Origin: Candidatus Angelobacter sp. Gp1-AA117
GTDB taxonomy: Bacteria > Acidobacteriota > Terriglobia > Terriglobales > Acidobacteriaceae
Length of the DNA: 64,000 bases
Direction of reading: 5' to 3'
Assembly (NCBI GenBank): GCA_003223515.1
Contig: QHVI01000042.1
Span: forward strand, 1 to 64,000
Shown here piece after piece: positions 1-9,567 of the stretch; position 1 is the stretch's first letter; each line of letters begins with the position of its first letter. The position numbers and the translations under genes were made by a program. The notes under the pieces are model-generated. The model saw only the letters and a program-made list of their open reading frames with translations, was not told the origin of the DNA and searched no databases.

Positions 1-2
1 TG

Positions 3-179
3 TCGCGCCAATGCTTGGGCAAACGACGAATCGGGGAGATCGCCAGCCTGGAACAAGAAGTGTCCGCTTGGAACCAAGAGGTAAACCGCCAAGCTATTCA
101 GATTCAATGGAAGTTTGATCGTGCGAAAGCGAGAGAGAAGTTTCGTTATTCTCCCATAATTACCCGGTCAGAGCACTAG
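3..179 (+). pseudogene. IS630-family transposase, C-terminal end only
   Basis: Reading frame open from the window edge to a TAG at 177-179, 58 residues. The tail (LEQEVSAWNQEVNRQ, then QWKFDRAKAREKFRY) has the spacing of the IS630/Tc1-type C-terminus, where a charged helix and a W-x-F-T/D segment precede a basic end. The 5' part lies outside the window, so it may be the end of an intact insertion sequence rather than a true pseudogene. Its stop codon overlaps the point where the quinone oxidoreductase on the other strand loses its reading frame, and a TA dinucleotide (the IS630 target) sits at 177-178. Family assignment is from motif memory only. Confidence 0.55.
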
Positions 180-698
180 CTCCGCCAGTTGTCCAAGCTG
201 CAGGAGTGCTGAGCCGACCCCGCCTGCCGCGCCGTGAATCAACGCGCGCTGGCCCGGTCTGACTTTAGCGGAACGGTGCAGCATCTGGTACGCCGTGATG
301 TAGTTCAGTACCAGGGTGACAGCCTCGGCGGCGTCCAACCCGGATGGCACGGGAACCAGTTCGCGTTGCGGCAGGCAGACGAACTCCGCATAGGCGCCGC
401 TGATGGGCATCGCGGCGACGATCTGGCCTGGTTCGATTCCCGAGACACCAGCGCCGAGCCGGTCCACCACGCCAACCAGGTCCCATCCAGGTGTGAAAGG
501 CGCCAAAGGCGTCTCGGGATGAACGCCCTCGCGCGCCATTATGTCAGGCAAGGAGACGCCAGCGGCCCGCACTTTCACCCGAACTTCACCATCCTTTGGC
601 TCGGGGCATTCTTCTTCAACCACCCGAAGCGCATCGGGCCCGCCGTAGTGGGTGACGATGATTCGCGTGTGTCTCACGAACCTCTTGCTCCCTTCCAT
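168..698 (-). pseudogene. Truncated zinc-independent quinone oxidoreductase (MDR superfamily), cut by the IS
   Basis: 176 residues of a protein family that normally has about 320-340. The GroES-like N-terminal half is complete (TPGWDLVGVVDRLGAG, near residues 69-84), followed by the start of the NADPH-binding Rossmann fold with GAAGGVGSALLQLGQLA (about 156-172). The frame then ends four residues later at TGA 168-170, inside the end of the IS630-type transposase. The catalytic and dimer half of the Rossmann domain is missing, so the product is unlikely to reduce quinones. The start could be ATG at 698 or GTG at 677, which is closer to the usual family start. Insertion is the simplest explanation of the truncation. 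Confidence 0.75.
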
Positions 699-734
699 GC
701 TGGGCGCGCTTGTCGAGCAAAACTCTTTGCTAGG

Positions 735-762
735 GTAACCCAGTTAGAGTAACCCAGTTAGA
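735..762. repeat. Two head-to-tail copies of a 14-bp unit in a gene-free stretch
   Basis: The unit GTAACCCAGTTAGA occurs at 735-748 and again at 749-762. It lies in the 368-base gap (699-1066) between the truncated oxidoreductase and the end of the Sel1 gene. Frames in this gap give low-complexity, arginine-rich translations without recognisable domains, and I see no gene there. Confidence 0.6.
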
Positions 763-1066
763 ATCGGCCTGGTCGGCCTAAGACGAAAGCGCCAGCAGCG
801 CGGCAACGGCTTTGATTGTAAAGACCCTCTTCTTCGATGTGGATGCGGCTGCCCGGAATCAGCCTCGGACTTGTCTCTTGATGCAGAACACACTATCAAG
901 CGGAAACAGCAAGAGCGGGGGCTAACGTAATTGATGCGGCCGTCGAGAAGCACCACTGATCTTGTGATCCTGCGTGGTGCGCTTGGCTTGGGCCCGGAGG
1001 GTCTGCCTTGTCGTTGTCGGCACCGCCTTAATTCCGGCTTGCCTGTGATACCGTCCAGAACCGGAT

Positions 1067-2470
1067 CTAAGGCTTCTTGGTATGCGCCTTCTGCCACTCG
1101 GCCACCTTCACCTCTGACGAGTCGATTTGTCCCTGGGTCATGTGCTTTTTCGCTTGCTCAATTACCGGTCGCGCTTGAGCGCCTCCGCCGCCCATTTCGG
1201 CAATTCGCAACCACACATACGCCTTCTCCCATTCGCCGGATGCTTGGTACAGCATGGCGAGGTTACCCTGGCTTCTGAGGTGGCCGGCTTCCGCTGCTTT
1301 CGTGTAAAGAGCCATGGCCTTGCTAAGGTCCTTCTCCACGCCTTCGCCTTGCTGATAACACCAACCTAGATCGTTCGTTGCCGCGAGATTGCCATGGTCT
1401 GCGGCTTTGGTGTAAAGCCCACAGGCCCGAGCTTTATCGGAAGTGACTCCAATTCCTTGAAAATATATGGCGCCTAGTTTGTATTCCGCATCTGCGAAGT
1501 TCTGGTCCGCAGCGCGTTGGAGGTAAGGCATCGCCTTCTCGGCTGATTTCTCCAACCCCGTGCCGTACAGGAACATCGCCCCTACGTAGTATTGGGCCAT
1601 CGCATTTCCCTGTGACGCCGCCATCTGCAAGTAAGGCGCTGCCTTAACACGATCTTGCGGTAAGTACTTTCCGCTGAAGTACGCCATGCCCAGTAGTAAC
1701 TGAGCGTCAAGCAAACCTTTCTGCGCGGCGCCATCCATTAGGGTGCGCCCTTTCTCTAGATCTGCAGGCACGCCATTTCCCGCCAGATAGGCCTTACCGG
1801 CCTGATACATCGCCTCCGGACTTTCGGACTCGAGATCTGCGGCTAGGGCATCCGCAATACTCTTAGTTTTTGCGTCAGATGGCTGTTGTGGCTTTAACGC
1901 CTTCAAGTCACCCACGAGATCGATCCAGAACAGGGCCGTTTTGGTCTTGTCATGTGCAATCTGGGCAATGAAAACGTCACGGCCCGCCTCAATGGCAAAA
2001 AACGGCTCTTCTATGTCGAAAGGAATTGTTGCCCAGTAATAGGTAATCTCATTCGCCTTGGCTTTGCGCACCTTTGCGGACGCAAGTTGGGGATACTTGC
2101 CGGTCAACGCCACCCAAAAGGCCTGGCGGGCTTCATCTGACGCCAACCCCCGGCCTTCGGTGACCACGCCGGCTGGCGTCGCTACAATCATCGTCATTGG
2201 TTTGGTATTGAGTAACACCGGCCCCGCCACTGGCTTCAATGTTTGCCATAGCATGGGGCCGCATACGGCACTCTGGCTGAGCAGATGTTTCAAAACGGCC
2301 TGGTCGCCCGCCAGAGCTTTTTCAAGCACAGCCTTCACCGCAGCATTCACCTCGTCGCTCGCGAACTTGTACTTCACACCAGCAGGTATGTCCAGCTTCG
2401 TATCAGGAGATTGTGGGAAGGCGATACAGCTCATGGCAAGGCAGAAGAAAACGGTATGGAACAGTTTCAT
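1067..2470 (-). CDS. Exported Sel1-repeat protein
   Basis: 467 residues. An N-terminal signal peptide (hydrophobic stretch near residues 5-17, likely cleavage after FPQ) directs export. Residues about 30-210 form a domain I do not recognise. From about 215 to 430 there are six or seven Sel1-type TPR units of about 36 residues, seen as repeats of the pattern A-x-x-x-L-G-x-x-Y-x-x-G-x-G-V (for example YKLGAIYFQGIGV). Sel1 repeats are protein-protein scaffolds; no enzyme motif is visible. A GAGG box sits about 11 bases before ATG 2470. The gene stands alone, with a long intergenic region upstream. Confidence 0.85.
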   Translation of the reverse strand: MKLFHTVFFCLAMSCIAFPQSPDTKLDIPAGVKYKFASDEVNAAVKAVLEKALAGDQAVLKHLLSQSAVCGPMLWQTLKPVAGPVLLNTKPMTMIVATPAGVVTEGRGLASDEARQAFWVALTGKYPQLASAKVRKAKANEITYYWATIPFDIEEPFFAIEAGRDVFIAQIAHDKTKTALFWIDLVGDLKALKPQQPSDAKTKSIADALAADLESESPEAMYQAGKAYLAGNGVPADLEKGRTLMDGAAQKGLLDAQLLLGMAYFSGKYLPQDRVKAAPYLQMAASQGNAMAQYYVGAMFLYGTGLEKSAEKAMPYLQRAADQNFADAEYKLGAIYFQGIGVTSDKARACGLYTKAADHGNLAATNDLGWCYQQGEGVEKDLSKAMALYTKAAEAGHLRSQGNLAMLYQASGEWEKAYVWLRIAEMGGGGAQARPVIEQAKKHMTQGQIDSSEVKVAEWQKAHTKKP

Positions 2471-2877
2471 CGGTTGTGTGCCTCAGGTTTCAATCGCGAG
2501 AATTCTAAGTTTCTATCCTGGCTCAAGCCAGATGGTTCCAATCGGCAACATAGATAAGCCAGCATAGCCTCTCAAAGCAATAGTATTCTCTCCAAATAGT
2601 CAAAATCTTAATGAAATGCTTTGGCCGACTGGCTTCACTATAGGTCATTTTTAATAATTTTGGGCAGTCAATCAGCGGTGATTAGTACCGGTAAAACTCC
2701 CTTGTCGTCATTAACTCCCGAATCATCGGCAAACCGAAGTTGAGACTTCTTCTCATAATTTCTCGGATGTAGATGATTTTGTAGCTGCCAAGGCCCCAAC
2801 GACCTCAACAGGTCAATAGGTCTCAACTCTGATGGCTACGTCGGATTAAGCAATGCTGTAGGGCAAATTGGTGGAAG
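2471..2877. other. Gene-free stretch upstream of the Sel1 gene
   Basis: No convincing reading frame on either strand. The part near 2580-2780 is A+T-rich and could hold the Sel1 promoter, but I cannot place one. It grades into the hairpin array at 2878. Confidence 0.4.
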
Positions 2878-3057
2878 CCCCGGACTTCAGTCCGGGGAGT
2901 GGGCTTTCAAGCCCACGTAAACGCGATAGTAAATCAAGCGGCGCTTTAGCGCTGGTGGCGCCGCAGCTTCCCTACATAAATTATTAAACTGCCATAGCCC
3001 ACAGCGCAAGCTGTGGGTGAATAGAGCGCATGAATTGACAGAGCCCGCGACGCGGGC
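2878..3057. repeat. Cluster of five short perfect or near-perfect palindromes (REP-like array)
   Basis: Five different hairpins follow one another: 2878-2897 (arms CCCCGGACT), 2899-2916 (GTGGGCTT/AAGCCCAC), 2941-2952 (GCGCT/AGCGC), 2998-3017 (CCCACAGC/GCTGTGGG) and 3043-3057 (GCCCGCG/CGCGGGC). Several have a TTCAA-, TTTA- or CAA-type centre. The pattern matches the dispersed two-hairpin elements near 43.0, 45.6 and 51.6 kb. Such clusters resemble REP/BIME elements mobilised by RAYT (TnpA-REP) proteins; no RAYT gene is in the window. Confidence 0.7.
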
Positions 3058-3092
3058 GACATAATCCTTGCTCCAACAGGACATTGTTAATT

Positions 3093-3119
3093 CCGCAGAA
3101 GACGCAAAAGACGCAGACG
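3093..3119. repeat. 27-bp dispersed repeat, copy A
   Basis: Matches 24 of 27 positions of the sequence at 55552-55578; both read CCGCAGA-R-GACGCAAA-R-GACGCAGA. It sits just after the hairpin array and before the terminator of the DUF1111 gene. It is probably one member of a multi-copy intergenic family. Confidence 0.5.
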
Positions 3120-3122
3120 TTA

Positions 3123-3157
3123 AAAAAGACCGGAATGCAGCTTGCGCATTCCGGTCC
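3123..3157 (-). terminator. Rho-independent terminator of the DUF1111 gene
   Basis: Stem arms 3129-3139 and 3147-3157 are an 11-bp perfect inverted repeat (GACCGGAATGC and complement) with a 7-base loop. On the minus strand the stem is followed directly by six T residues (3128-3123). It begins 15 bases beyond the stop codon at 3172. Confidence 0.9.
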
Positions 3158-3171
3158 GCATGAGGCTGCTG

Positions 3172-4629
3172 TTAGAGAGAACGCAGGAAATTCAAGACGT
3201 CCTGTTTCTGTGCAGCAGTGAGCGCGTTGAAGTTTGCAACTACCGCGTCGGCTTCAGAGTTGCAAGTCTGTCTCTGTTCCAGAGGTTGAAAGGCCTTGCC
3301 GTTGATTACGAACTGGTCAAAGTCCTGGTTGGTGAAGCAATTCACGCCGGTGCTGGCATGCTGCGCGATGGCCTGAAGCAGGTCAGTCGTGCGGCCATCA
3401 TGCATGAAGAACAACCTCTGTCCCAGGCCCCACAACGGGGCGGTACGGAACTCGTCTGGTTCGGCGTCAGCCTGGTGGATCCCGTCGTCCAATCGGTCAC
3501 CCATTTTGTGGATGGCAAAGTCGGAAAACGGATGATAGGTGACCTGGTTGAGGGCCGCGATGGGTGACGTCCCGGAAGTGAGATTGCGCGTATGGCACAG
3601 GCTGCATCCCACCTGGTCGAACAACGCGGAGCCATTGTTGATCGAGGTGGTGGCCGGGGCCGGTGTGGGTGGAGCGAGCAGCCGCATGAAGATGGTGAAT
3701 TCCATCACGTCGGCAATGGCCACGCTGCCTCCGGTCGTGCTGAAATCCATCTTGTCTTCCGGGCTGCTGTTGAACACGCATCCGGCAACTGCGCCGCGCT
3801 CATTGGTGAAATTGTCATTGCTGACGCCCTGCTCCACGTTGTAAGCCTCGCCGGCAAACACCATCAGCGACTTGTTTTGCGCTTTCCAGCCGAACTTGCT
3901 CACGGTGCCATCGTTCCCGCTGAACTGTAGCCGTCCATTGATGCCCAGTGAACTTTTGGTGGCAGCATTGGCAGCCAGGTTGGAAATGAAGGTGGCATCC
4001 GGCGTGGATTCCACCAGTCCAAGGCCGAAGAGCGGAGTCGGAATGCGGAAGATCACGTTGTTCTTGCTCAACTGGGTGGCAAAGTCCGGCTGGCCCAGGT
4101 TGCAACCGGGCGCGTCGGTGCGCCCCTTGATCGTGTACAAGCCATGAACGCCGCCGTCCAGCTCAGCATGCACGTCGTCAGGGTTGGTGGAGATAAAACG
4201 GGCCTCGCGCACCGGGCCGCTGGTGGTGATGAATGAAGGGACCGTGTTGGTGGCGTGGTCCAGAGTGGCCAACGCCACCTGAGGATTGGGTTTGGGACTC
4301 AACCTGCTGTTGAGGCCCGGGCTGCTGCCGCCAATGACAGGTTCAGCATGGCATTGCGCGCAACTGTTGCCGTTAAACGTGGGGCCCAGGCCAATGCCAT
4401 CTTCACCGGCGATCTGGCCTTTGACCGAATCCACTTCTGCGAAAACACCTTTGGCATTGTTGAAGTTGATGGACTGATTGGTTGTAAGCCCGGAAAGCGC
4501 GCCGCCGGCGCCCGCTGTGCCGCCGCGCGGTCCGGGATCGGTTTGGGCCCAAACCATTCCTGCAAACAGGATTGTGACTGCAAGCAAAACGGAATGCATA
4601 GACTGCAAGGGTGACTTCCGTCGAGTCAT
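3172..4629 (-). CDS. Di-haem c-type oxidoreductase of the DUF1111 (DHOR) family
   Basis: 485 residues from ATG 4629, chosen because AGGAGG lies 7 bases upstream; a longer frame exists but its first 30 residues look untranslated. A signal peptide ends near MVWAQ, so the product is periplasmic or surface-exposed. Two haem-binding motifs are present: CAQCH (about 90-94) and CSLCH (about 342-346). Family features include the FNGNSC lead-in to the first haem and the late APLWGLGQR, FMHDGR and DVLNFLRSL segments. DUF1111 proteins resemble MauG/cytochrome c peroxidases and are thought to be periplasmic redox enzymes; the substrate is unknown. Monocistronic with its own terminator. Confidence 0.9.
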   Translation of the reverse strand: MTRRKSPLQSMHSVLLAVTILFAGMVWAQTDPGPRGGTAGAGGALSGLTTNQSINFNNAKGVFAEVDSVKGQIAGEDGIGLGPTFNGNSCAQCHAEPVIGGSSPGLNSRLSPKPNPQVALATLDHATNTVPSFITTSGPVREARFISTNPDDVHAELDGGVHGLYTIKGRTDAPGCNLGQPDFATQLSKNNVIFRIPTPLFGLGLVESTPDATFISNLAANAATKSSLGINGRLQFSGNDGTVSKFGWKAQNKSLMVFAGEAYNVEQGVSNDNFTNERGAVAGCVFNSSPEDKMDFSTTGGSVAIADVMEFTIFMRLLAPPTPAPATTSINNGSALFDQVGCSLCHTRNLTSGTSPIAALNQVTYHPFSDFAIHKMGDRLDDGIHQADAEPDEFRTAPLWGLGQRLFFMHDGRTTDLLQAIAQHASTGVNCFTNQDFDQFVINGKAFQPLEQRQTCNSEADAVVANFNALTAAQKQDVLNFLRSL

Positions 4630-5459
4630 GAAATGTCCTCCTGGAACTTTTCGTAAGGGGTTATTGCGAAGCCAGGTCTGAGGCGCGCCCCGGCAGGACG
4701 TTGGCTGCTGCCTGTGCAAACAATGACGGAGTGTTTGCGAAAAGGTGAAGGCAGATTGAAGGGTGGTGCAAAGAATTTTTTTTAGTCTCCCCGTAAAGGG
4801 AATGAAGAAAAATACAGCAACTCTGGTTTCTTTGTCAATAAATCGTTTTATTAAAGTTCATTAAAGTTTAGTATGCGCTGGGATTACTGCGATGTTTAAT
4901 GTGGCTAACAGTCCAGAAGGGCCGGTGAATGGATGACACCCACGACCCTGATATTCAAAAAGGGTGCAGAGTGAGACGCCCCCGATTACGGAATCGCGCC
5001 TTGCATGGCGCTGCGGAAATGGTGCTTCAACCGTACAAACTCACACCATTCCTGCTCGTCGCCCGCATTCATTTTCCTACGGGTGCCCCGGACTGGGTGC
5101 CCCAGACCAACGACTCTCTTTCGGAATCTAAAGACACCTCAAAGCAAACCTTTTGCTAACGCGGAACGAATCGAACCTTCAACCTCCTGATAAGAGTGCT
5201 TCTTCGGACGAAGAATCAAACAACTGTCTAAATTCTGCGATTTGTGGCGAGATTGTATCTATGCGGCTCGCAACATCTGTTCCCAAATCAACCGACAAGC
5301 TGAATACAAGCTGTCGCTGGGCACAATATCAGGCACACATACGCGTGGCCCATCGCGGCGCCGGGTTGTTGACCGGGACTGTGCAATAGGAAACAGTTCG
5401 CCTGTCAATTCGCTGGCATAATTGGAATCGCGAGGTCTTCTGAAAGCTGTAGGGATTTG
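4630..5459. other. Long divergent intergenic region
   Basis: 830 bases between two divergently transcribed exported redox proteins. An A+T-rich part (4770-4880) contains the unit ATTAAAGTT twice (near 4851 and 4860) and probably holds promoter elements for the DUF1111 gene. Near 5157-5200 a minus-strand segment has a tRNA-like T-arm (GGTTCGATT), but no complete cloverleaf can be drawn. No convincing gene. Confidence 0.4.
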
Positions 5460-8400
5460 ATGAATCGCGCCGTTGTTCTCTTTGTTCTTCTAAGTTTCGG
5501 CTGGGTGGGGTTGTTTTTTTCGCCTCGGGGTCATGCCCAAGCTTCGTCTCAGGGGCAATGGTCGGCTCAGGAAGACTGGCCGACGCGAGCGGTCCATGCA
5601 ATGTTGCTACCCGATGGGCGGGTATTTTTCATTTCGTACTACGATGAATCTCTCCAACCCAATATCTGGGACCCGGTAACGGATACTTTTGCGCCTGCCG
5701 CTGAGGCACCCTACGCTCTTTTCTGTGCCGGCCATACGACTATGGCTGACGGACGGATTTTTATAGCCGGTGGCCACATAGCCGATTACACCGGATACTC
5801 CCACGCCGTCATCTACGACCCGTTTCAGAACACCTTCACCTCAGTGCCGGACATGAACCAAGGCCGGTGGTACCCGACGACGACGGTGCTGTCCAACGGC
5901 GACATTCTTGTAGTTTCGGGTGACGTAAATTCAAACACCGTGGTTGATCCGCTGCCCCAGGTCTTCCAGGTGGCCAGCGGCACCTGGCGCAATCTCACCT
6001 CGGCGCAACTCATGCAGGCCCTTTATCCCGTCATGTTTGTCGCCCCCAATGGGCAGGTCATCTATGCCGGCCCGGAGCCGGAAACACGATACCTTGATAC
6101 CTCTGGTACCGGTGCGTGGACTACGCTTGCTTTCAGGCAGTTCAGCGGCTGGCGGGATTACGGTCCGGGAGTGATGTATGACACAGGCAAAATTCTGGAG
6201 GTGGGCGGCGGCGATCCTCCGACAGCTACTGCGGAAACCATTGATCTTACTGCTGCCACTCCTGCATGGAGTTTGACCGGCAACATGCACTTCCCCCGCC
6301 GCCAGGAGAATGCGGTGATCATGCCGGACGGCAAAGTGTTTATCGTGGGAGGCAGCAGCGGTGGGGGCTTCGATGATTCCACCAATCCTGTACTGCCCAC
6401 TGAAATGTGGGATCCAGCCACGGGGCAGTTTACCCAGATGGCCAGCATCGCAGCCTACCATGGTTACCATTCCACTGCGCTCCTGCTGCCGGATGGACGC
6501 GTTGTGTCCACTGGAGGCAACGTGGGTGGCGCCAATGGTCAGGTTTTCTCGCCGCCCTACCTGTTTGCGGGCCCCCGGCCCACGATCTCGTCAGCGCCAA
6601 CTGGAGTAGGTTACGGACAAACCGTATTCATCGGCACGCCGGATGCCGCCAACGTCACTCAGGTGACCTGGTTGCGCACCGCATCGACGACCCACACTTT
6701 TGACGAGAGTGCCCGCTTTATGCGCCTGAGTTTCACCCAGGCCAACGGCGGCCTGAACGTCACGATGCCAGCCAACGGAAACCTTGCCCCGCCGGGATAC
6801 TACATGCTTTTTCTGCTGAATAGCGCCGGTGTGCCCTCCGTCGCGAAGATTATTCAGATCACGCAAGCTGGAGGCGCAACCGGCACGCTGGTGGGTGCCG
6901 TCACAAATACTTCCGGCTCCCCACTGAATGGCGTCCGGGTTACGACTGGCGGCGCCTCCGCCAGCACTGCGGCTGATGGCACCTACACGCTCACGAACGT
7001 AAACGCTGGTTCGGCCACAGTATCCGCGTCGCTGGCGGGTTATCAGAGCGCATCCCAAAGTGCGACGGTCACGGCGGGAAGTACCGGAAGCGTTCCCACG
7101 ATCCAGCTTGCACCGCTCAATTCCGGCGCTATTGCCGGCAGCGTCTTGGATAGCAAGGGAAATGCCATTTCCGGGGCCAGTGTAAGGGGCGGCGGACTGA
7201 CCGCGGTTACAGGCAGCAATGGAGCTTTTGCGCTGAACAGTGTTCCTGCTGGGAGTATCACTCTCGTCGCCTCGGCGCCTGGATTCCAGGCTGCTTCCGA
7301 GACTGTTACCGTGACCGCCGGGACCACTACAACTGCGCCGCCCCTGACGCTGGGTTCCAACGCCGGTAGTGTAACGGGAAAGGTGACGGATGCTGCATCC
7401 GGCAATCCAATCAGCGGGGCTACGGTAACCTTTGGGGGCGGATCCACCACAACAGCTTCCGACGGGACCTACAGCTTCACGAACCTTCCGACTGGCGCAC
7501 TTCAATTGGTAGCTTCGGCCACAGGGTTCCAGAGCGTGACCCAGAACGTTACCGTCACCGGCGGCAGTAGCACTACGGCCAAGTTTTCGTTGCCGACGGT
7601 GAGTCAATCACCGGGAACGGTGACCGGAGTTGTAACAAACATCTCCACTGGCGGTGTGATCGCAGGCGCCGTGGTCAAGTGGAATGGAGCATCGGCAACT
7701 GCCGACGGCAACGGGGTCTATACGCTTGCGAATGTTGCCGGCGGCTCGCAAACCTTTACCGCCAGCGCGACAGGCTATTTGCCGCGTAACGGTACTGCGA
7801 ATGTTTCCGGTGGAACCACGACCCTAAATTTCCAATTGTCGACCGCGGGCATTCTGAACGTGAAGGTGGTTACAGCGAGTGGTGCTGCTGTGAGCGGCGC
7901 ACCGGTCAATTTAAGTGGCGGCATCATTGCGACCACCCTCACGGGAACGACCGACTCTACGGGTTTGTATTCGAGCAACTGGACTGCAATCGGCACCTAC
8001 TCCGTCAGCAGCGGGCCGGTGACAGCGAGCGCCACGGTCAACACAGGAGCCACCACCACCATAACCTTGACCCAGCAACCGGCTCCGCCGGGAACGGGCA
8101 CGATTGCGGGCACGGTAACGGATTCATCGGGTGCGGCGATATCGGGCGCGTCGGTGACCAGCGGGTCTGCTTCTGCCACGAGCCAGGCCAATGGTAGTTA
8201 TTCACTGCCCAGCATAACGGCGGGAAGCGCGACGGTCACCGCATCGATGGCAGGATTTCAAACCGCGACGCAAAATGTCACCGTAACTGCGGGGGCAACG
8301 GCTACGGCCAACTTCTCGTTGCCGGCGGTGAGTCAATCACCGGGAACGGTGACCGGAGTTGTAACAAACATCTCCACTGGCGGTGTGATCGCAGGCGCCA

Positions 8401-9554
8401 TGGTCAAATGGAATGGAGCATCGGCAACTGCCGACGGCAACGGGGTCTATACGCTTGCGAATGTTGCCGGCGGCTCGCAAACCTTTACCGCCAGCGCGAC
8501 AGGCTACTTGGCTCGCAACGCCACCGCAAATGTCTCTGGTGGAACTACAACCCTGAATATTCAGTTGTCGACCGCGGGCATCCTGAACGTAAAGGTGGTC
8601 ACCGCGAGTGGCGCTGCTGTGAGCGGCGCACCGGTCAATTTAAGTGGCGGCACCATTACGACCACCCTCACGGGAACGACCGACTCTACGGGTTTGTATT
8701 CGAGCAACTGGACTGCAATCGGCACCTACTCGGTCAGCGGCGGGCCGGTGACAGCGAGCGCCACGGTCAACACAGGAGCCACCACCACCATAACATTGAC
8801 CCAGCAACCGGCTCCGCCGGGAACGGGCACGATTGCGGGCACGATAACGGATTCATCGGGCGCCGCGATATCGGGCGCATCGGTGACCAGCGGGTCTGCT
8901 TCTGCCACGAGCCAGGCCAATGGCAGTTATTCACTGCCCAACATAACGGCGGGAAGAGCGACGGTCACCGCATCGATGGCAGGATTTCAAACCGCGACGC
9001 AAAATGTCACCGTAACTGCGGGGGCAACGGCTACGGCCAACTCCTCGTTGACGGCGGTGAGTCAATCACCGGGAACGGTGACCGGAGTTGTAACAAACAT
9101 CTCCACTGGCGGTGTGATCGCAGGGGCCGTGGTCAAGTGGAATGGCGCATCGGCAACTGCCGACGGTAACGGGGTCTACACACTCAGTAATGTGACCAGT
9201 GGAGGCCAGACCTTTACTGGGAGCGCGACAGGATATCTCCCGCGCAACGCGACCGTGACGGTGGCGGGAGGTGCAACTTCCACCTTGAATTTCCAATTGG
9301 CTACGGCAGGCATCATCAAAGTGACGGCAAAGAATGCTTCCGGTGCGGCCGATGTGGGCGCGACTGTAAACCTCCAGGGTGGAGTCATCAACATCACTTT
9401 GACAGGTGCGACCAACGGTTCCGGTGTGTACAGCAGCAGCTGGATTCCGATCGGATCTTACACGGTTACGATTTCCCAAACCGGACACGCGACGCAAAGC
9501 AGGAGTGTGACGGTCACCAGTGGCGCAACTAGCGCGGTGAACTTTACGTTCTAA
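5460..9554 (+). CDS. Secreted galactose-oxidase-like copper radical oxidase with a long carboxypeptidase-regulatory repeat tail
   Basis: 1364 residues from ATG 5460 (a TTG at 5457 adjoins it; AGGG lies 5 bases upstream). A signal peptide ends near GHAQA. Residues about 35-370 form a Kelch-type propeller with repeated PDGRVF and GGNVGG patterns; about 372-470 form the C-terminal E-set domain ([17 protein letters not shown]). Counted from the TTG, the copper and cofactor residues of fungal galactose oxidase appear conserved: Cys90 and Tyr139 (the Cys-Tyr cross-link pair), Tyr337-His338 and His413 in THTFDESAR. Residues about 475-1365 are roughly a dozen beta-sandwich units of the carboxypeptidase-regulatory/CNA-B type, rich in T, S, G and V, likely a stalk or binding region. 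Substrate (alcohol, aldehyde or glycan) unknown. Confidence 0.85.
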   Translation: MNRAVVLFVLLSFGWVGLFFSPRGHAQASSQGQWSAQEDWPTRAVHAMLLPDGRVFFISYYDESLQPNIWDPVTDTFAPAAEAPYALFCAGHTTMADGRIFIAGGHIADYTGYSHAVIYDPFQNTFTSVPDMNQGRWYPTTTVLSNGDILVVSGDVNSNTVVDPLPQVFQVASGTWRNLTSAQLMQALYPVMFVAPNGQVIYAGPEPETRYLDTSGTGAWTTLAFRQFSGWRDYGPGVMYDTGKILEVGGGDPPTATAETIDLTAATPAWSLTGNMHFPRRQENAVIMPDGKVFIVGGSSGGGFDDSTNPVLPTEMWDPATGQFTQMASIAAYHGYHSTALLLPDGRVVSTGGNVGGANGQVFSPPYLFAGPRPTISSAPTGVGYGQTVFIGTPDAANVTQVTWLRTASTTHTFDESARFMRLSFTQANGGLNVTMPANGNLAPPGYYMLFLLNSAGVPSVAKIIQITQAGGATGTLVGAVTNTSGSPLNGVRVTTGGASASTAADGTYTLTNVNAGSATVSASLAGYQSASQSATVTAGSTGSVPTIQLAPLNSGAIAGSVLDSKGNAISGASVRGGGLTAVTGSNGAFALNSVPAGSITLVASAPGFQAASETVTVTAGTTTTAPPLTLGSNAGSVTGKVTDAASGNPISGATVTFGGGSTTTASDGTYSFTNLPTGALQLVASATGFQSVTQNVTVTGGSSTTAKFSLPTVSQSPGTVTGVVTNISTGGVIAGAVVKWNGASATADGNGVYTLANVAGGSQTFTASATGYLPRNGTANVSGGTTTLNFQLSTAGILNVKVVTASGAAVSGAPVNLSGGIIATTLTGTTDSTGLYSSNWTAIGTYSVSSGPVTASATVNTGATTTITLTQQPAPPGTGTIAGTVTDSSGAAISGASVTSGSASATSQANGSYSLPSITAGSATVTASMAGFQTATQNVTVTAGATATANFSLPAVSQSPGTVTGVVTNISTGGVIAGAMVKWNGASATADGNGVYTLANVAGGSQTFTASATGYLARNATANVSGGTTTLNIQLSTAGILNVKVVTASGAAVSGAPVNLSGGTITTTLTGTTDSTGLYSSNWTAIGTYSVSGGPVTASATVNTGATTTITLTQQPAPPGTGTIAGTITDSSGAAISGASVTSGSASATSQANGSYSLPNITAGRATVTASMAGFQTATQNVTVTAGATATANSSLTAVSQSPGTVTGVVTNISTGGVIAGAVVKWNGASATADGNGVYTLSNVTSGGQTFTGSATGYLPRNATVTVAGGATSTLNFQLATAGIIKVTAKNASGAADVGATVNLQGGVINITLTGATNGSGVYSSSWIPIGSYTVTISQTGHATQSRSVTVTSGATSAVNFTF
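7601..9170. repeat. 729-bp in-frame tandem repeat inside the galactose-oxidase-like gene
   Basis: The marker GAGTCAATCACCGGGAACGG starts at 7601, 8330 and 9059, exactly 729 bases (243 codons) apart each time. The first two units are nearly identical over their full length. The third is close to identical for roughly its first 110 bases and then diverges. Each unit encodes three beta-sandwich modules. The high identity points to recent duplication, and copy number may vary between strains. Confidence 0.9.
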
Positions 9555-9567
9555 GAGGCGAGAAATC

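Noticed and set aside
744-1097. 117-codon minus-strand frame
   Set aside because: Arginine/serine-rich translation without a motif or ribosome-binding site; part overlaps the end of the Sel1 gene. Treated as chance.
2878-3057. CRISPR array
   Set aside because: The palindromes differ from each other and there are no identical repeats with unique spacers; no cas genes in the window.
6591-7607. 338-codon frame antisense to the galactose-oxidase-like gene
   Set aside because: A result of the GC-rich repeated codons of the stalk region; composition is Arg/Gly/Ser-rich with no domain, and the sense gene is certain.
8408-9169. 253-codon plus-strand frame inside the repeat
   Set aside because: Shadow frame over the 729-bp repeat; same repetitive origin, no start signal.
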